Shown: positions 1 to 7,476 of the stretch, in pieces | Layout of the letters: each line of letters opens with the position of its first letter | How positions within the stretch are numbered: position 1 is the stretch's first letter | Assembly (NCBI GenBank): GCA_035292605.1 | Contig: DATDPT010000051.1 | Coordinates: 1 to 15,657, forward strand | Length of the DNA: 15,657 nucleotides | Direction: 5' to 3' | From: JALYNX01 sp035292605 | GTDB lineage: Bacteria; Actinomycetota; Acidimicrobiia; Spongiisociales; ZC4RG35 | Notes under the pieces: model-generated | What the model was told of the DNA's origin: nothing | Databases searched by the model: none | Seen by the model: only the letters and a program-made list of their open reading frames with translations | Position numbers and translations under genes: made by a program

Positions 1-2
1 AT

Positions 3-371
3 CACGGGTTGGCCCACACCGACGCCGACATCGTGATCAGGCTTCCTGACACCGGCCTGGCCTTCTTTGGTGACATGCTCGAGGATGGGGCGCCCCCGAA
101 CTTTGGCGACAGCTACCCCCTCGCCTGGCCGGAGACCCTGAGCGCCGCTCTGTCATCCGTGGAAGGCGCGATTATCCCCGGTCATGGGGATGTGATGACC
201 CAGGCCAAGGCCGGCACCCAGTTGGAGGAACTGAAGGAGGTGGCCCGGGTGGCCGGGCTGTGTGTCGATGAGAACGTGCCATTGGAGGAGGCGTCGAGAA
301 AAGGTCCGTATTCGCCCGAGGTGATGATGACCGCGTTGCGACGGGCGGTGGAGATAGCCGGGTCAGGCTGA
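3..371 (+). CDS. MBL-fold metallo-hydrolase, 3' part only
   Basis: The reading frame is open to the left edge, so the N-terminal half with the HxHxDH metal motif is outside the window. What remains is the C-terminal half of a metallo-beta-lactamase fold: AHTDAD supplies a metal-ligand His, FFGDML the bridging Asp, and IIPGHGD the last His. The final ~45 residues are helical, as in hydrolases of the glyoxalase II/quinoprotein-relay type. Substrate cannot be told. The TTG at position 9 is inside the domain and is not the true start. The gene ends in TGA at 369-371 and overlaps the convergent yyaL-like gene by 9 bases, with no room for a terminator between them. Confidence 0.8.
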   Translation, partial: HGLAHTDADIVIRLPDTGLAFFGDMLEDGAPPNFGDSYPLAWPETLSAALSSVEGAIIPGHGDVMTQAKAGTQLEELKEVARVAGLCVDENVPLEEASRKGPYSPEVMMTALRRAVEIAGSG

Positions 372-2336
372 CAGTTGGGCTCTGACCAGGTCGGGGTCCG
401 CGGTCGGGAGATTGCAGACGTGGCCCTCGCAAACATAGGCCATGGTGAGCCCTGGAGCCCCCCTCCCGGCGAGGAGCGGGATCCGGTCGTCGGCCTGGGA
501 TCCCGCGGCAAGCACGACGCGGGGACGGAACCTCTCCCAGTAGACGTCGGTGAGAGGACGCCGATCAGGCCCGACTACCGCCAGCTCGCGGGTCCTTCCA
601 ATGCTGTGCAGCACCGAGAGATGGTGGCCCACCATCGACGGGTAGCGCTCGATCAACGCCCCGGACGCGGCCAGGGCCTCGACGGCAAGGTCCTTCAACC
701 CCGCCTCCCCGGTATAGGAGGACAGCATCATCAGGGCCTCCGCCGCCATCCCGTTTCCGGAAGGAAGTGGGTTGTCGCTGAGGCTCTTCGGACGCTTGAT
801 CAGGCTCTCGGCATCTGCCGCGGTGTCGAAGAAGCCTCCCGAGGGATCGCCGAAACGATCCGGTAGCTCCCTGGTGAGGCGCTCAGCGATCTCACACCAC
901 TCGTAGTCACCGGTGGCGGCATAAAGGGCGAACAGGCCCAGGGCCAACGAGGCGTGATCTTCCAGGAATCCGGGCACGGTGGCTCGGCCCTCCCTCCAGG
1001 ACCGCATGAGGACGCCGTCGACGATCAGGTTGCCGACGAGGAATCGAGCTGCGCTCACCGCCGCCTCTAGATAGCCGTCGTCGTCCAGAGCGGCGCCGAC
1101 CTCGGCCAGGGCCCTGAGTGCCAACCCGTTCCAGGAGGTGACGATCTTGTCGTCGAGCCCGGGACGGGCCCGACCATTACGGACTTCGAGAAGTCTCCGC
1201 CGGATCGACTCGATTCGATCGGTCCAGGGCTCGGTGGTCGGCCGATAGAGGATGTTGGAGCCTTCGAAGCTTCCATGTGGGGTGGCGCCGAAGAACCGGG
1301 CGGCTTCGGCACCGTCTTCCTCGCCAAGAACCGCATCCAACTCGTCGACCGTCCACACGTAGAACCTGCCCTCGACGCCCTCCGAGTCGGCGTCCTCGGC
1401 CGAGAAGAAGCCCCCTTCCTGATGACGGAGGTCGGTGAGCAGGTAGTCCAGCGTGGACCGGGCCACCTCCAAGAGGCTGGGATCGCCCAACTCGTTCCCC
1501 GCCCAGAGATAGATGCGGGCAAGTTGTGCGTTGTCGTAGAGCATCTTCTCGAAATGGGGCACCAGCCACTGGCTGTCGACCGAGTATCGGGAGAAGCCAC
1601 CCCCCAGATGGTCGTGGATACCCCCGCTGGCCATTTCGGCGAGCGTGATCTGGAGCATCTCGTCGGCTCGCGGCGCCCACGGCTCGCCGCGGGCCCGGAG
1701 CAGGAACTCGAGGACCGGCTGCTGTGGGAATTTGGGTGGGCCTCCGAAGCCCCCGTTGATCCGGTCGAACGATCCGGCAATGTCCCGGTAGGCGTTGTGC
1801 AGCGCCTCCTCGGAGGGGAGTGCACGGGTGGACGGGATGGCGCGATTGATCGCCTCGGTGAGTCGTTCCGACTGGTCGAGGACTTCGTCTCTGCGATTGA
1901 CCCAGGCGTCAGACACTGCTGCCATCACCCGCCCGAAGGAGGGCATCCCATGCCGGTCGCTGTTGGGGAAGTAGGTGCCGGTGTAGAACGGCCGCCGGTC
2001 AGGCGTTAGCCAGACCGTCATCGGCCACCCGCCCCGACCAGTCATGGCCTGCACCGCCTCCATGTACACAGAGTCGACATCGGGTCGCTCCTCACGGTCG
2101 ACCTTGACGTTGACGAAGAGCCGGTTCATGACCGCGGCTGTCTCCGGGTCTTCGAAGGACTCGTGTGCCATCACGTGGCACCAGTGACAGGCCGAGTAGC
2201 CAACGCTGAGGAGAATCGGCAAGTCGCGTTCGCGTGCTTCGGCGAACGCCTTGTCACCCCATTCGTGCCAGTCGACAGGGTTGTTCTGGTGTTGCAGCAG
2301 ATAGGGCGACGATGCGTTGGCGAGGCGATTGGGCAC
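363..2336 (-). CDS. YyaL/DUF255 thioredoxin-domain protein
   Basis: A 657-residue member of the DUF255 family (bacterial YyaL, human SPATA20). The N-terminal domain is thioredoxin-like with CHWCHVM (Cys50 and Cys53), preceded by the family opening NRLANASSPYLLQHQNNPVDW and followed by GGWPMTVWLTPD and GTYFP. The rest resembles the alpha/alpha-barrel (six-hairpin glycosidase-like) domain of these proteins, with PHFEKMLYDNAQL and FFSAEDADSEG. Length is normal for the family (about 650-700). Biochemical role is unsettled; the CxxC suggests redox activity. I chose GTG at 2334-2336 over the upstream TTG (2364-2366) because homologs begin at this point and because TACGGT lies 6 bases before it, fitting a leaderless start. 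It is convergent with the MBL gene and divergent from the redoxin-like gene. Confidence 0.92.
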   Translation of the reverse strand: MPNRLANASSPYLLQHQNNPVDWHEWGDKAFAEARERDLPILLSVGYSACHWCHVMAHESFEDPETAAVMNRLFVNVKVDREERPDVDSVYMEAVQAMTGRGGWPMTVWLTPDRRPFYTGTYFPNSDRHGMPSFGRVMAAVSDAWVNRRDEVLDQSERLTEAINRAIPSTRALPSEEALHNAYRDIAGSFDRINGGFGGPPKFPQQPVLEFLLRARGEPWAPRADEMLQITLAEMASGGIHDHLGGGFSRYSVDSQWLVPHFEKMLYDNAQLARIYLWAGNELGDPSLLEVARSTLDYLLTDLRHQEGGFFSAEDADSEGVEGRFYVWTVDELDAVLGEEDGAEAARFFGATPHGSFEGSNILYRPTTEPWTDRIESIRRRLLEVRNGRARPGLDDKIVTSWNGLALRALAEVGAALDDDGYLEAAVSAARFLVGNLIVDGVLMRSWREGRATVPGFLEDHASLALGLFALYAATGDYEWCEIAERLTRELPDRFGDPSGGFFDTAADAESLIKRPKSLSDNPLPSGNGMAAEALMMLSSYTGEAGLKDLAVEALAASGALIERYPSMVGHHLSVLHSIGRTRELAVVGPDRRPLTDVYWERFRPRVVLAAGSQADDRIPLLAGRGAPGLTMAYVCEGHVCNLPTADPDLVRAQLSA

Positions 2337-2342
2337 GTGGTG

Positions 2343-2348
2343 ACCGTA
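2343..2348 (-). promoter_or_regulatory. -10 box (TACGGT) for leaderless yyaL-like gene
   Basis: On the minus strand TACGGT is followed by six bases (CACCAC) and then the GTG start. This fits the TAnnnT-N6/7-RTG layout of actinobacterial leaderless promoters. No Shine-Dalgarno and no clear -35 is seen. Confidence 0.45.
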
Positions 2349-2400
2349 CCCCGGCCTATCGGGCAATGACAGAGATGCTGATGATCCAGGGCTGCGTCGC

Positions 2401-2406
2401 TAGTTT
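2401..2406 (+). promoter_or_regulatory. -10 box (TAGTTT) for leaderless redoxin-like gene
   Basis: TAGTTT is followed by seven bases and ATG at 2414. No ribosome binding site precedes that ATG, so a transcript starting at or near the A is the simplest reading. It supports 2414 over the in-frame ATGs at 2366, 2375 and 2381. Confidence 0.45.
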
Positions 2407-2413
2407 CGGCTCC

Positions 2414-3067
2414 ATGAGCGACGGCGATCTTCAGGAGCTGTATCAATCCGCAGAGCGGCGGTGGCTGCAGCACTGGCTCGACGGCCCCACTCTGCCTGGG
2501 AACCCGCTCCGCCGGGGTGACCTTGCCCCGGATGTGGAGCTGATGGCCGAGGACGGGTCGCTTGTGGCCTTGAGCTCGAACTGGTCGCAGAAGCCGGCCC
2601 TGGTGATCCTGTGGCGGCATCTGGGCTGTGGTTGCGGCCTGGACCGGGCCGCGCAGCTGCAGAGGGACTATCCGGCATACGTGGACGCCGGTCTCGAGGT
2701 GGTGGTGGTTGCTCCCGGCGACCGGGAACGGGTTGCGGTGTACAAAGACAAGTACGAAATCCCTGCGGCGATGCTGGCGGACGGCGCCTACTCGGCTCAC
2801 GCCGCGTTTGGGCTCGGCCATTGGTCGCGGGAGCAGGTCCTCTACGACGCCCCTGAGGAGTACTGCGATCTCGAAGAGGAGACCGGCGTTGATTTCCAGG
2901 ATGCTCGGCGAGCCCTGGGCCGGCCTTTGGTGGATGATCCCTGGATGCAAGCCGGGGAGTTCGTAGTGGGTGTCGACGGCGTCATTCGCGTCGCCTACCC
3001 CTACAACTATTGCGAGGACTTCCCGGATCCGAGGATCTTCACGACCGCGGCCCGACTCGCCGGTTAG
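2414..3067 (+). CDS. AhpC/TSA-like redoxin domain protein
   Basis: A 217-residue thioredoxin-fold protein of the AhpC/TSA-like (peroxiredoxin-like) class. GDLAPDVELMAEDGSLVAL is the usual entry to a redoxin domain, and VILWRHLGCGCG (Cys72 and Cys74) sits where peroxiredoxins carry the active-site cysteine. Strands VVVVAPGD and FVVGVDGVIRVAY follow, and the protein ends in CEDFPDPRIF. The motif is CxC rather than CxxC, which is odd for a thioredoxin; a thiol peroxidase or non-catalytic role are both possible. Translation is placed at 2414 because the domain's first helix begins there and a leaderless promoter fits. The frame is open back to 2234, but that part lies opposite the YyaL coding region and reads as noise. 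The stop overlaps the convergent LysE gene by four bases. Confidence 0.82.
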   Translation: MSDGDLQELYQSAERRWLQHWLDGPTLPGNPLRRGDLAPDVELMAEDGSLVALSSNWSQKPALVILWRHLGCGCGLDRAAQLQRDYPAYVDAGLEVVVVAPGDRERVAVYKDKYEIPAAMLADGAYSAHAAFGLGHWSREQVLYDAPEEYCDLEEETGVDFQDARRALGRPLVDDPWMQAGEFVVGVDGVIRVAYPYNYCEDFPDPRIFTTAARLAG

Positions 3068-3699
3068 GCGTCGGCCCCGCCGGTGAAGGCGGCAGCCAGT
3101 CCCAGCCCGGTGTAGATCGTGCCTGCCACATAGCTCTGACCCCGACGCCATGCATCAGTTCCCAAGAACCGGGCTCCGGCGGCGCCGGCCACGATGGCGT
3201 AGGTGCTGTCGCTGATCAGCCCAGCGAGAATGAATACCCCGCCCAGGACAACCAGTTGGACGGTGGTGTTGCCCAACGCGGGGTCGATGAATTGCGGGAC
3301 GAAAGCGAGGAAGAAGAGGGCAGTCTTCGGATTGAGGATGTTGACCACTGCCCCCTGCCAGAAGATGCGCCGGGTCGACATCGGCTCCGGCCCGGCGGGA
3401 CCCTCCGGTTTGCCCGCCGAGCGAAATGCCGTGATCCCGAGGTAGATGAGATATCCGGCCCCGCCCAGCTTGATGACGGTGAAGGCGGTGGCGGAGGCCG
3501 CGATCAGTGCGCTGAGACCTGCGATCGCCGCTGCGATGTGGACCAGTGTGCCGAGATGGATGCCGAGCACCGACACCAGCCCGGCCCTCCTTCCCTGGGT
3601 GACGCTCCGGGTGACGATGTAGAGCACCGCCGGCCCTGGTATGACGAGCAGCAGCAGGGTCGCACCAAGAAACACGGCGAGGGTGGACGATTCGGGCAC
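3064..3699 (-). CDS. LysE/RhtB family amino-acid exporter
   Basis: A 211-residue inner-membrane protein with about six hydrophobic segments. It carries the family's N-terminal pattern VIPGPAVLYIVTRSVTQGRRAG and the central block FWQGAVVNILNPKTALFFLAFVPQF, which together identify LysE/RhtB translocators exporting amino acids or related small molecules by proton exchange. Length is typical (about 205-215). The substrate cannot be read from sequence. The start is GTG at 3697-3699, supported by TAGCCT six bases upstream and by the family N-terminus. It is divergent from the SixA-like gene across 58 bases. The 3' end overlaps the redoxin-like gene by 4 bases. Confidence 0.9.
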   Translation of the reverse strand: MPESSTLAVFLGATLLLLVIPGPAVLYIVTRSVTQGRRAGLVSVLGIHLGTLVHIAAAIAGLSALIAASATAFTVIKLGGAGYLIYLGITAFRSAGKPEGPAGPEPMSTRRIFWQGAVVNILNPKTALFFLAFVPQFIDPALGNTTVQLVVLGGVFILAGLISDSTYAIVAGAAGARFLGTDAWRRGQSYVAGTIYTGLGLAAAFTGGADA

Positions 3700-3705
3700 C
3701 GGGTG

Positions 3706-3711
3706 AGGCTA
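3706..3711 (-). promoter_or_regulatory. -10 box (TAGCCT) for leaderless lysE-like gene
   Basis: On the minus strand TAGCCT is followed by CACCCG and then GTG (3699). The gene has no Shine-Dalgarno. The two divergent -10 boxes in this intergenic region are only 33 bases apart, so the two promoters may compete or share a regulator. Confidence 0.45.
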
Positions 3712-3744
3712 AACCGGGCCCAGCCACGACCAGGCGCGATTTCG

Positions 3745-3750
3745 TAGGCT
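3745..3750 (+). promoter_or_regulatory. -10 box (TAGGCT) for leaderless sixA-like gene
   Basis: TAGGCT is followed by seven bases (GGTGGGA) and GTG at 3758. This favours 3758 over the in-frame GTG at 3752. The GGTGGGA directly abuts the start codon, too close to act as a ribosome binding site. Confidence 0.42.
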
Positions 3751-3757
3751 GGTGGGA

Positions 3758-4294
3758 GTGAAGACCATCCTGTTGATGCGACATGCCAAGTCCGACTGGG
3801 ATGCGTCATACGTGTCCGACCACGATCGGCCCCTTGCCGCGCGGGGTCATCGCAGCGCCGCCGTCATGGGCCGGGTGCTGGCGGCATGGGAGGAGATCCC
3901 TGATCTGGTCATCACCTCCTCGGCCGCCCGAGCCCGTGCCACCGCCGAGGAAGCCGCCCGTGCCGGTTCCTGGGATTGCCCGATCATCGTGGACCCGGAT
4001 CTGTACGGAACGGGACCGGGCACCGTGCTCGCCGTTGCGGAGCGAGACGCCACCGACCAAGAGCGCATGATGCTGGTCGGTCATGAGCCGACTTGGTCGA
4101 TGCTGGCCGAGCAGATCACCGGGGGTCGGGTCGAGATGAGGACGGCCGGGGTGGCTGCAATCGACCTCCTGGCCGATACCTGGGATGGGCTCGATCAGGC
4201 CAGAGGATGGCTCAGATTCGTGGTCAACCCCAGGATGTTCTTCGGCTCGGAATGGGATCGTGACGAGATACGAGGAGGCTCCCCCAGACCTTGA
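3758..4294 (+). CDS. SixA-like histidine phosphatase
   Basis: A 178-residue protein of the histidine phosphatase superfamily. It opens with MKTILLMRHAKSDW, where Arg8-His9 form the RH motif carrying the phosphorylated histidine in this SixA-like branch. SSAARARATAE supplies the phosphate-binding Arg, and LVGHEPTW (His109) is the second catalytic histidine. Length fits SixA, which dephosphorylates phosphohistidine on signalling or PTS-type proteins in other bacteria; the local target is unknown. No histidine kinase or Hpt protein is seen nearby. The last ~15 residues are charged and Gly/Pro-rich. It stands alone: divergent from the LysE gene and 231 bases upstream of the sigma factor gene. Confidence 0.88.
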   Translation: MKTILLMRHAKSDWDASYVSDHDRPLAARGHRSAAVMGRVLAAWEEIPDLVITSSAARARATAEEAARAGSWDCPIIVDPDLYGTGPGTVLAVAERDATDQERMMLVGHEPTWSMLAEQITGGRVEMRTAGVAAIDLLADTWDGLDQARGWLRFVVNPRMFFGSEWDRDEIRGGSPRP

Positions 4295-4425
4295 CAGAGG
4301 CGATTTGCATGGTGTGACCTGGAGATTGGCCGGAATGAGCAAGGACACGGGTGCGTTGGTACCAGTGTTGGGATATATGGCGATCAGCCCCCCCTCGACC
4401 GAAGACCCGTCTGAATGTTGTGGAA

Positions 4426-4454
4426 AAGAGGGGGGTTCACAAACCGCCCTACTT
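4426..4454 (+). other. Imperfect hairpin in the sixA-sigma gap
   Basis: The bases form an inverted repeat: GGTT 4434-4437 pairs AACC 4442-4445 around a 4-base loop, AGGG 4429-4432 pairs CCCT 4447-4450 after one mismatch, and AAG 4426-4428 pairs CTT 4452-4454 after one bulge. No T-tract follows, so a simple terminator is doubtful. It could end sixA transcription or act near the sigma gene promoter. The rest of the gap (4295-4525) holds no convincing gene. Confidence 0.35.
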
Positions 4455-4463
4455 GTGTCATAG

Positions 4464-4491
4464 TTGATCGGCCCGGGGATCACTGTATCCC
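4464..4491 (+). promoter_or_regulatory. Possible promoter of the sigma factor gene
   Basis: TTGATC (4464-4469) and TATCCC (4486-4491) are separated by 16 bases and sit about 35-60 bases before the start codon. The -10 element is poor, so this is a weak candidate only. Confidence 0.22.
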
Positions 4492-4507
4492 TGCCCAACG
4501 GGCCCCC

Positions 4508-4514
4508 AGGAGGA
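4508..4514 (+). promoter_or_regulatory. Shine-Dalgarno (AGGAGGA) of the sigma factor gene
   Basis: A near-perfect anti-16S match lies 11 bases before ATG 4526. It decides the start and shows that this gene, unlike many neighbours, is read from a leadered transcript. Confidence 0.7.
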
Positions 4515-4525
4515 CTTAGATCTTT

Positions 4526-5512
4526 ATGGCCGCTGCTGAAACGCGTATCGAGAAAACCGACAAGCCACGCCCTCGGCTTCATTCGAAGCTGACAGACGAA
4601 CGCGGCCGTCTCACCACCGACCTCGTTTCCCAATACCTGACTGCGATCGGCGAGTACGACCTCCTCACTGCCGAGCAAGAAGTGGAGCTCGCCCAGAAGA
4701 TCGAGGCGGGCGAGGAAGCCGCCGAGAGGTTGGAGAAGGGGGAGTACAGCGGTAAGCGGGAGGAGATGGAGCTGCGGCGCCTCGCACGGCGCGGCGCCCA
4801 GGCCAAGGACGATTTTCTCACTGCCAACCTCCGGCTGGTCGTGGCCAACGCCCGTCGCTATGCCAACACTTCGGGGATCGACTTCCTCGACCTGATCCAG
4901 GAAGGCAATCTCGGTCTGATCCGCGCCGTTGAGAAGTTCGACTGGCGCAAAGGCTTCAAGTTCTCCACTTATGCGACCTGGTGGATTCGCCAGGCGATCA
5001 CTCGGGCCATCGCAGACAAGTCGCGCACAGTTCGGATCCCGGTCCATCTTCACGACACCCTGGCGGCCGTCAGGGCCGCTCAGGCCTCCCTCAAGGCCGA
5101 GCTTGGCCGTGACCCGAGACCGGAGGAGATCGCCGAAGAGGCCGGTGTCACCGCCGACAAGGTCGAGCTCGCCCTCAGCGTGGCTGACACCGTGTCACTC
5201 GAGCAGCCGATCGGTGAGGACGGGGCCCAGCTCGGAGATTTCATCGAGGACGAGGACGCCGCCGACCCGGTGCAGATGACCGAGGAAATGGACGTCGCCA
5301 ACTCGCTTCGGATCTCCATAGACAGGCTCCCGGAGCGGGAAGGCCGGATCCTGGCCCTTCGTTACGGGTTCTACGACGGTGTCCCCCGGACCCTCGAGGA
5401 GATCGGCGACGAGTTCAATCTCACCAGGGAGCGGATTCGCCAGCTGGAGAAGCTGGCCCTTTGCCGGCTCCGCCATCCGTCATTCGGGATCAGAGAAGCC
5501 GACCTGGTCTGA
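4526..5512 (+). CDS. RNA polymerase sigma-70 factor (RpoD/SigA-SigB type)
   Basis: A 328-residue sigma factor with regions 1.2 (about 30-62), 2 (96-166), 3 (175-250) and 4 (255-318). Region 2 shows DLIQEGNLGLIRAVEKFDW and FKFSTYATWWIRQAITRAI, the core-binding and -10-melting signature of primary-type sigmas. Region 4 has EEIGDEFNLTRERIRQLEKLAL, the helix-turn-helix contacting the -35 box. It lacks the long acidic region 1.1 and has HLHDTL where housekeeping sigmas usually read HMVETI, so a group 2 (SigB/Hrd-like) sigma is more likely than the essential housekeeping factor. The long spacer between 1.2 and 2 (KGEYSGKREEMELRRLARRG) is charged. It has its own ribosome site and is followed by a hairpin, so it is probably monocistronic. 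Confidence 0.93.
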   Translation: MAAAETRIEKTDKPRPRLHSKLTDERGRLTTDLVSQYLTAIGEYDLLTAEQEVELAQKIEAGEEAAERLEKGEYSGKREEMELRRLARRGAQAKDDFLTANLRLVVANARRYANTSGIDFLDLIQEGNLGLIRAVEKFDWRKGFKFSTYATWWIRQAITRAIADKSRTVRIPVHLHDTLAAVRAAQASLKAELGRDPRPEEIAEEAGVTADKVELALSVADTVSLEQPIGEDGAQLGDFIEDEDAADPVQMTEEMDVANSLRISIDRLPEREGRILALRYGFYDGVPRTLEEIGDEFNLTRERIRQLEKLALCRLRHPSFGIREADLV

Positions 5513-5519
5513 CCCGCGC

Positions 5520-5572
5520 CCGTAATTGAGACGGTGGGGTCCGCATATGACCCCTGTGCCTCCCAATTACGG
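5520..5572 (+). terminator. Terminator-like hairpin after the sigma gene
   Basis: CCGTAATTG (5520-5528) pairs perfectly with CAATTACGG (5564-5572), and GGGGTC (5536-5541) pairs with GACCCC (5549-5554) around a 7-base loop. An unpaired internal region lies between the two stems. AATTTATT follows at once, A/T-rich compared with the surroundings. It begins 8 bases after the sigma stop codon, the right place for intrinsic termination. Confidence 0.6.
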
Positions 5573-5664
5573 AATTTATTCGACCGAGCCACGTTGCCTG
5601 GCGCCTTAGAATCCACACCTGTTTGGTCGGTCATTCGCCTTGACTTAAACCAAGCTTGAAGTTG

Positions 5665-5670
5665 TAGATT
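5665..5670 (+). promoter_or_regulatory. Probable -10 (TAGATT) of the ABC exporter operon
   Basis: TAGATT lies nine bases before ATG 5680, and TTGACT (5640-5645) lies 19 bases before it as a possible -35. The transcript would have a leader of only a few bases or none, and no Shine-Dalgarno is present. Confidence 0.42.
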
Positions 5671-5679
5671 TCGACACTC

Positions 5680-7476
5680 ATGTCCTCCGCAACAGACACC
5701 CCCTGGTCGGTGCTGCGCGACGGAATTCGCCTGATCTGGCGGTTCGTCAAGGGGCATCCGGCTGCGTTCGGGCTCGCCGTGTTCGGTGCGGCCCTGTTCG
5801 CCGGCGCCATCATCGCCTCGGCGTGGGTGATCGGCCGGGTCACGGATCAGGTGATCATCCCGATCCTCGACGAAGGGACGAGCCCGGAGGGCCTTTTGGT
5901 CCCCGCCGCCGCCGCCATCCTCACCGTGGCCGTGATCAAGGCGGTGGGCATCGTCATGCGGCGCTCGTCGGCGGGATGGCTTCAGTTCCGGACCCGCCAG
6001 GACGTTCGCAACCAGCTCCTCGCTCACCAGCTGTCACTGCGCATGTCGTGGCTCAACCGGCAGTCGATCGGGGACCTGCTGGCAGTGGCCGACGCTGACG
6101 TCGACCAAGGCACCGGTGTCCTCGGGCCGCTGCCCTATGCCACCGGTGTCTCCCTGCTTCTCGTCGGGACGATCGTGATGATCACCCTGATCGACCCCTG
6201 GCTGGGTCTGGGCGCCACGATCGGCCTGATCGTCGTGGTCGTCGTCGACATCCGGGGAAGCTGGATCACCTACGGGCTCTGGGAGAAGGTCCAGCAATCG
6301 CGTGGTGAGGTGGCTGCGGTGGCCCACGAGTCGTTCGATGGTGCTCTCACCGTGAAGGCGCTCGGTCGCGAGGACTATGTCGCTCATCATTTCGGTGTCG
6401 CATCCGACATGCTCCGGGATCGGTTGATCAAGGTCAACTCGACTTGGGCTTCCTATCAGGCTGTCATCCGCGCCTTGCCCCAGGCCCTCATCATCGCCCT
6501 GCTCGCTGTGGGTGCGTTTCGGATTCAGGCAGGAGCAGTGACGCCCGGTGATGTCGTCACCGTTGCCTATCTCCTGGCGCTGCTGGCCTTCCCGATCCAG
6601 CTGATCGGCTTCGTGCTTTGGGACCTCGCCGGCAGTCTGGCCGGGTGGAGAAGAGTCCAGGCGGTGCTCGACGCGGACGAGCGCATGGAATACGGCGAGA
6701 TGCTGGCCCGGTCCGAGAGTGGCGCGGCCCCGGTTCGGGGGGAGACAGTCCATTTCTCCTACGACGGCTCAGGACCGGTGTTCGAGGGCCTGGATCTCGA
6801 TCTGCGGGCCGGGACGACCCTGGCGGTGGTCGGGCCCACGGCCTCGGGCAAGTCGACACTGACCCTGCTGTTGGCGCGTCTTTGGGATCCCGCTTCCGGG
6901 GTGATCCGCCTCGACGACCAGGATCTGCGCTCCTTTGCTGTCTCGGAGCTGTCCAAGGAAGTCTCGTACGTGACCCAGGACGCGTTCCTGTTCGACGACA
7001 CCGTGGCCGGAAACATCACATTGGGCCAGGAGTTCTCAGAGACCGAGGTCAGGACAGCTGCCCGTCTCGCCGGCGCCGAGTCGTTCATTGCCGCACTTCC
7101 AGACGGTCTCGACACCCAACTCGGAGAGAGGGGAACCACGCTTTCGGGGGGGCAGCGTCAGCGAATCGCCTTGGCTCGGGCCCTGATTCGGAAGCCACGG
7201 CTCCTGATCCTCGATGACGCCACGTCGGCTGTGGATCCTTCGGTTGAAGCCGAGATCCTGCGCAGCCTGCGATCGGCCGAGCTGCCTTCGACGATTGTCG
7301 TGGTCGCCTACCGGCCGGCCTCGATCCGCCTCGCCGATGAGGTGGTCTACGTCGACGAGAGGCGTGTGGTCGCTCACGGCCCCCACGACGAGCTCCTGGA
7401 GACGACGCCGGGATACGCCCGTCTGGTGCAGGCCTACGAGGAGGATGCTCGGAGAATGGCAGAAGAGGCGTCATGA
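5680..7476 (+). CDS. ABC exporter half-transporter, subunit with degenerate site
   Basis: A 598-residue membrane-NBD fusion. Residues 1 to about 330 hold six hydrophobic segments of a type I exporter fold; about 355-580 are the ATPase. Walker A is GPTASGKST (385-393), the signature LSGGQ (488-492) is canonical, and Walker B reads LLILDDATSAVD. The catalytic Glu is therefore Asp (Asp513 after Asp512), and the switch histidine is Tyr544 (VVAYRPAS). These changes are known from the degenerate half of heterodimeric exporters and imply partnership with the next gene. Substrate is unknown; multidrug or lipid-like molecules are typical of the class. The start is ATG at 5680 with an upstream TAGATT. 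The stop overlaps the next start in ATGA, so translation is coupled. Confidence 0.93.
   Translation: MSSATDTPWSVLRDGIRLIWRFVKGHPAAFGLAVFGAALFAGAIIASAWVIGRVTDQVIIPILDEGTSPEGLLVPAAAAILTVAVIKAVGIVMRRSSAGWLQFRTRQDVRNQLLAHQLSLRMSWLNRQSIGDLLAVADADVDQGTGVLGPLPYATGVSLLLVGTIVMITLIDPWLGLGATIGLIVVVVVDIRGSWITYGLWEKVQQSRGEVAAVAHESFDGALTVKALGREDYVAHHFGVASDMLRDRLIKVNSTWASYQAVIRALPQALIIALLAVGAFRIQAGAVTPGDVVTVAYLLALLAFPIQLIGFVLWDLAGSLAGWRRVQAVLDADERMEYGEMLARSESGAAPVRGETVHFSYDGSGPVFEGLDLDLRAGTTLAVVGPTASGKSTLTLLLARLWDPASGVIRLDDQDLRSFAVSELSKEVSYVTQDAFLFDDTVAGNITLGQEFSETEVRTAARLAGAESFIAALPDGLDTQLGERGTTLSGGQRQRIALARALIRKPRLLILDDATSAVDPSVEAEILRSLRSAELPSTIVVVAYRPASIRLADEVVYVDERRVVAHGPHDELLETTPGYARLVQAYEEDARRMAEEAS

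Noticed and set aside
1275..2009. A 244-codon plus-strand frame inside the yyaL-like gene
   Set aside because: It is antisense to conserved YyaL sequence and shows no recognisable domain.
2234..2413. An N-terminal extension of the redoxin-like protein
   Set aside because: The 60 extra residues are opposite the YyaL N-terminus, look random (Arg/Gly-rich), and the leaderless promoter fits ATG 2414.
4291..4319. TTGACA at 4291 as a -35 box for the sigma gene
   Set aside because: No -10-like hexamer stands 16-18 bases downstream (GTGACC is there), and it overlaps the sixA stop codon.
4185..4463. A 92-codon frame spanning the end of sixA into the gap
   Set aside because: It begins inside sixA in another frame, has low-complexity composition, and no ribosome site or -10 box fits it.
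3806..5053. A 415-codon open frame on the minus strand across the sixA-like and sigma genes
   Set aside because: It lies antisense to two clear protein families, shows no motif of its own, and is the kind of frame GC-rich DNA leaves open by chance.
5638..5660. CTT/AAG-rich partial symmetry near AAGCTT before the ABC operon as an operator
   Set aside because: The half-sites do not align beyond the AAGCTT core; chance is sufficient.
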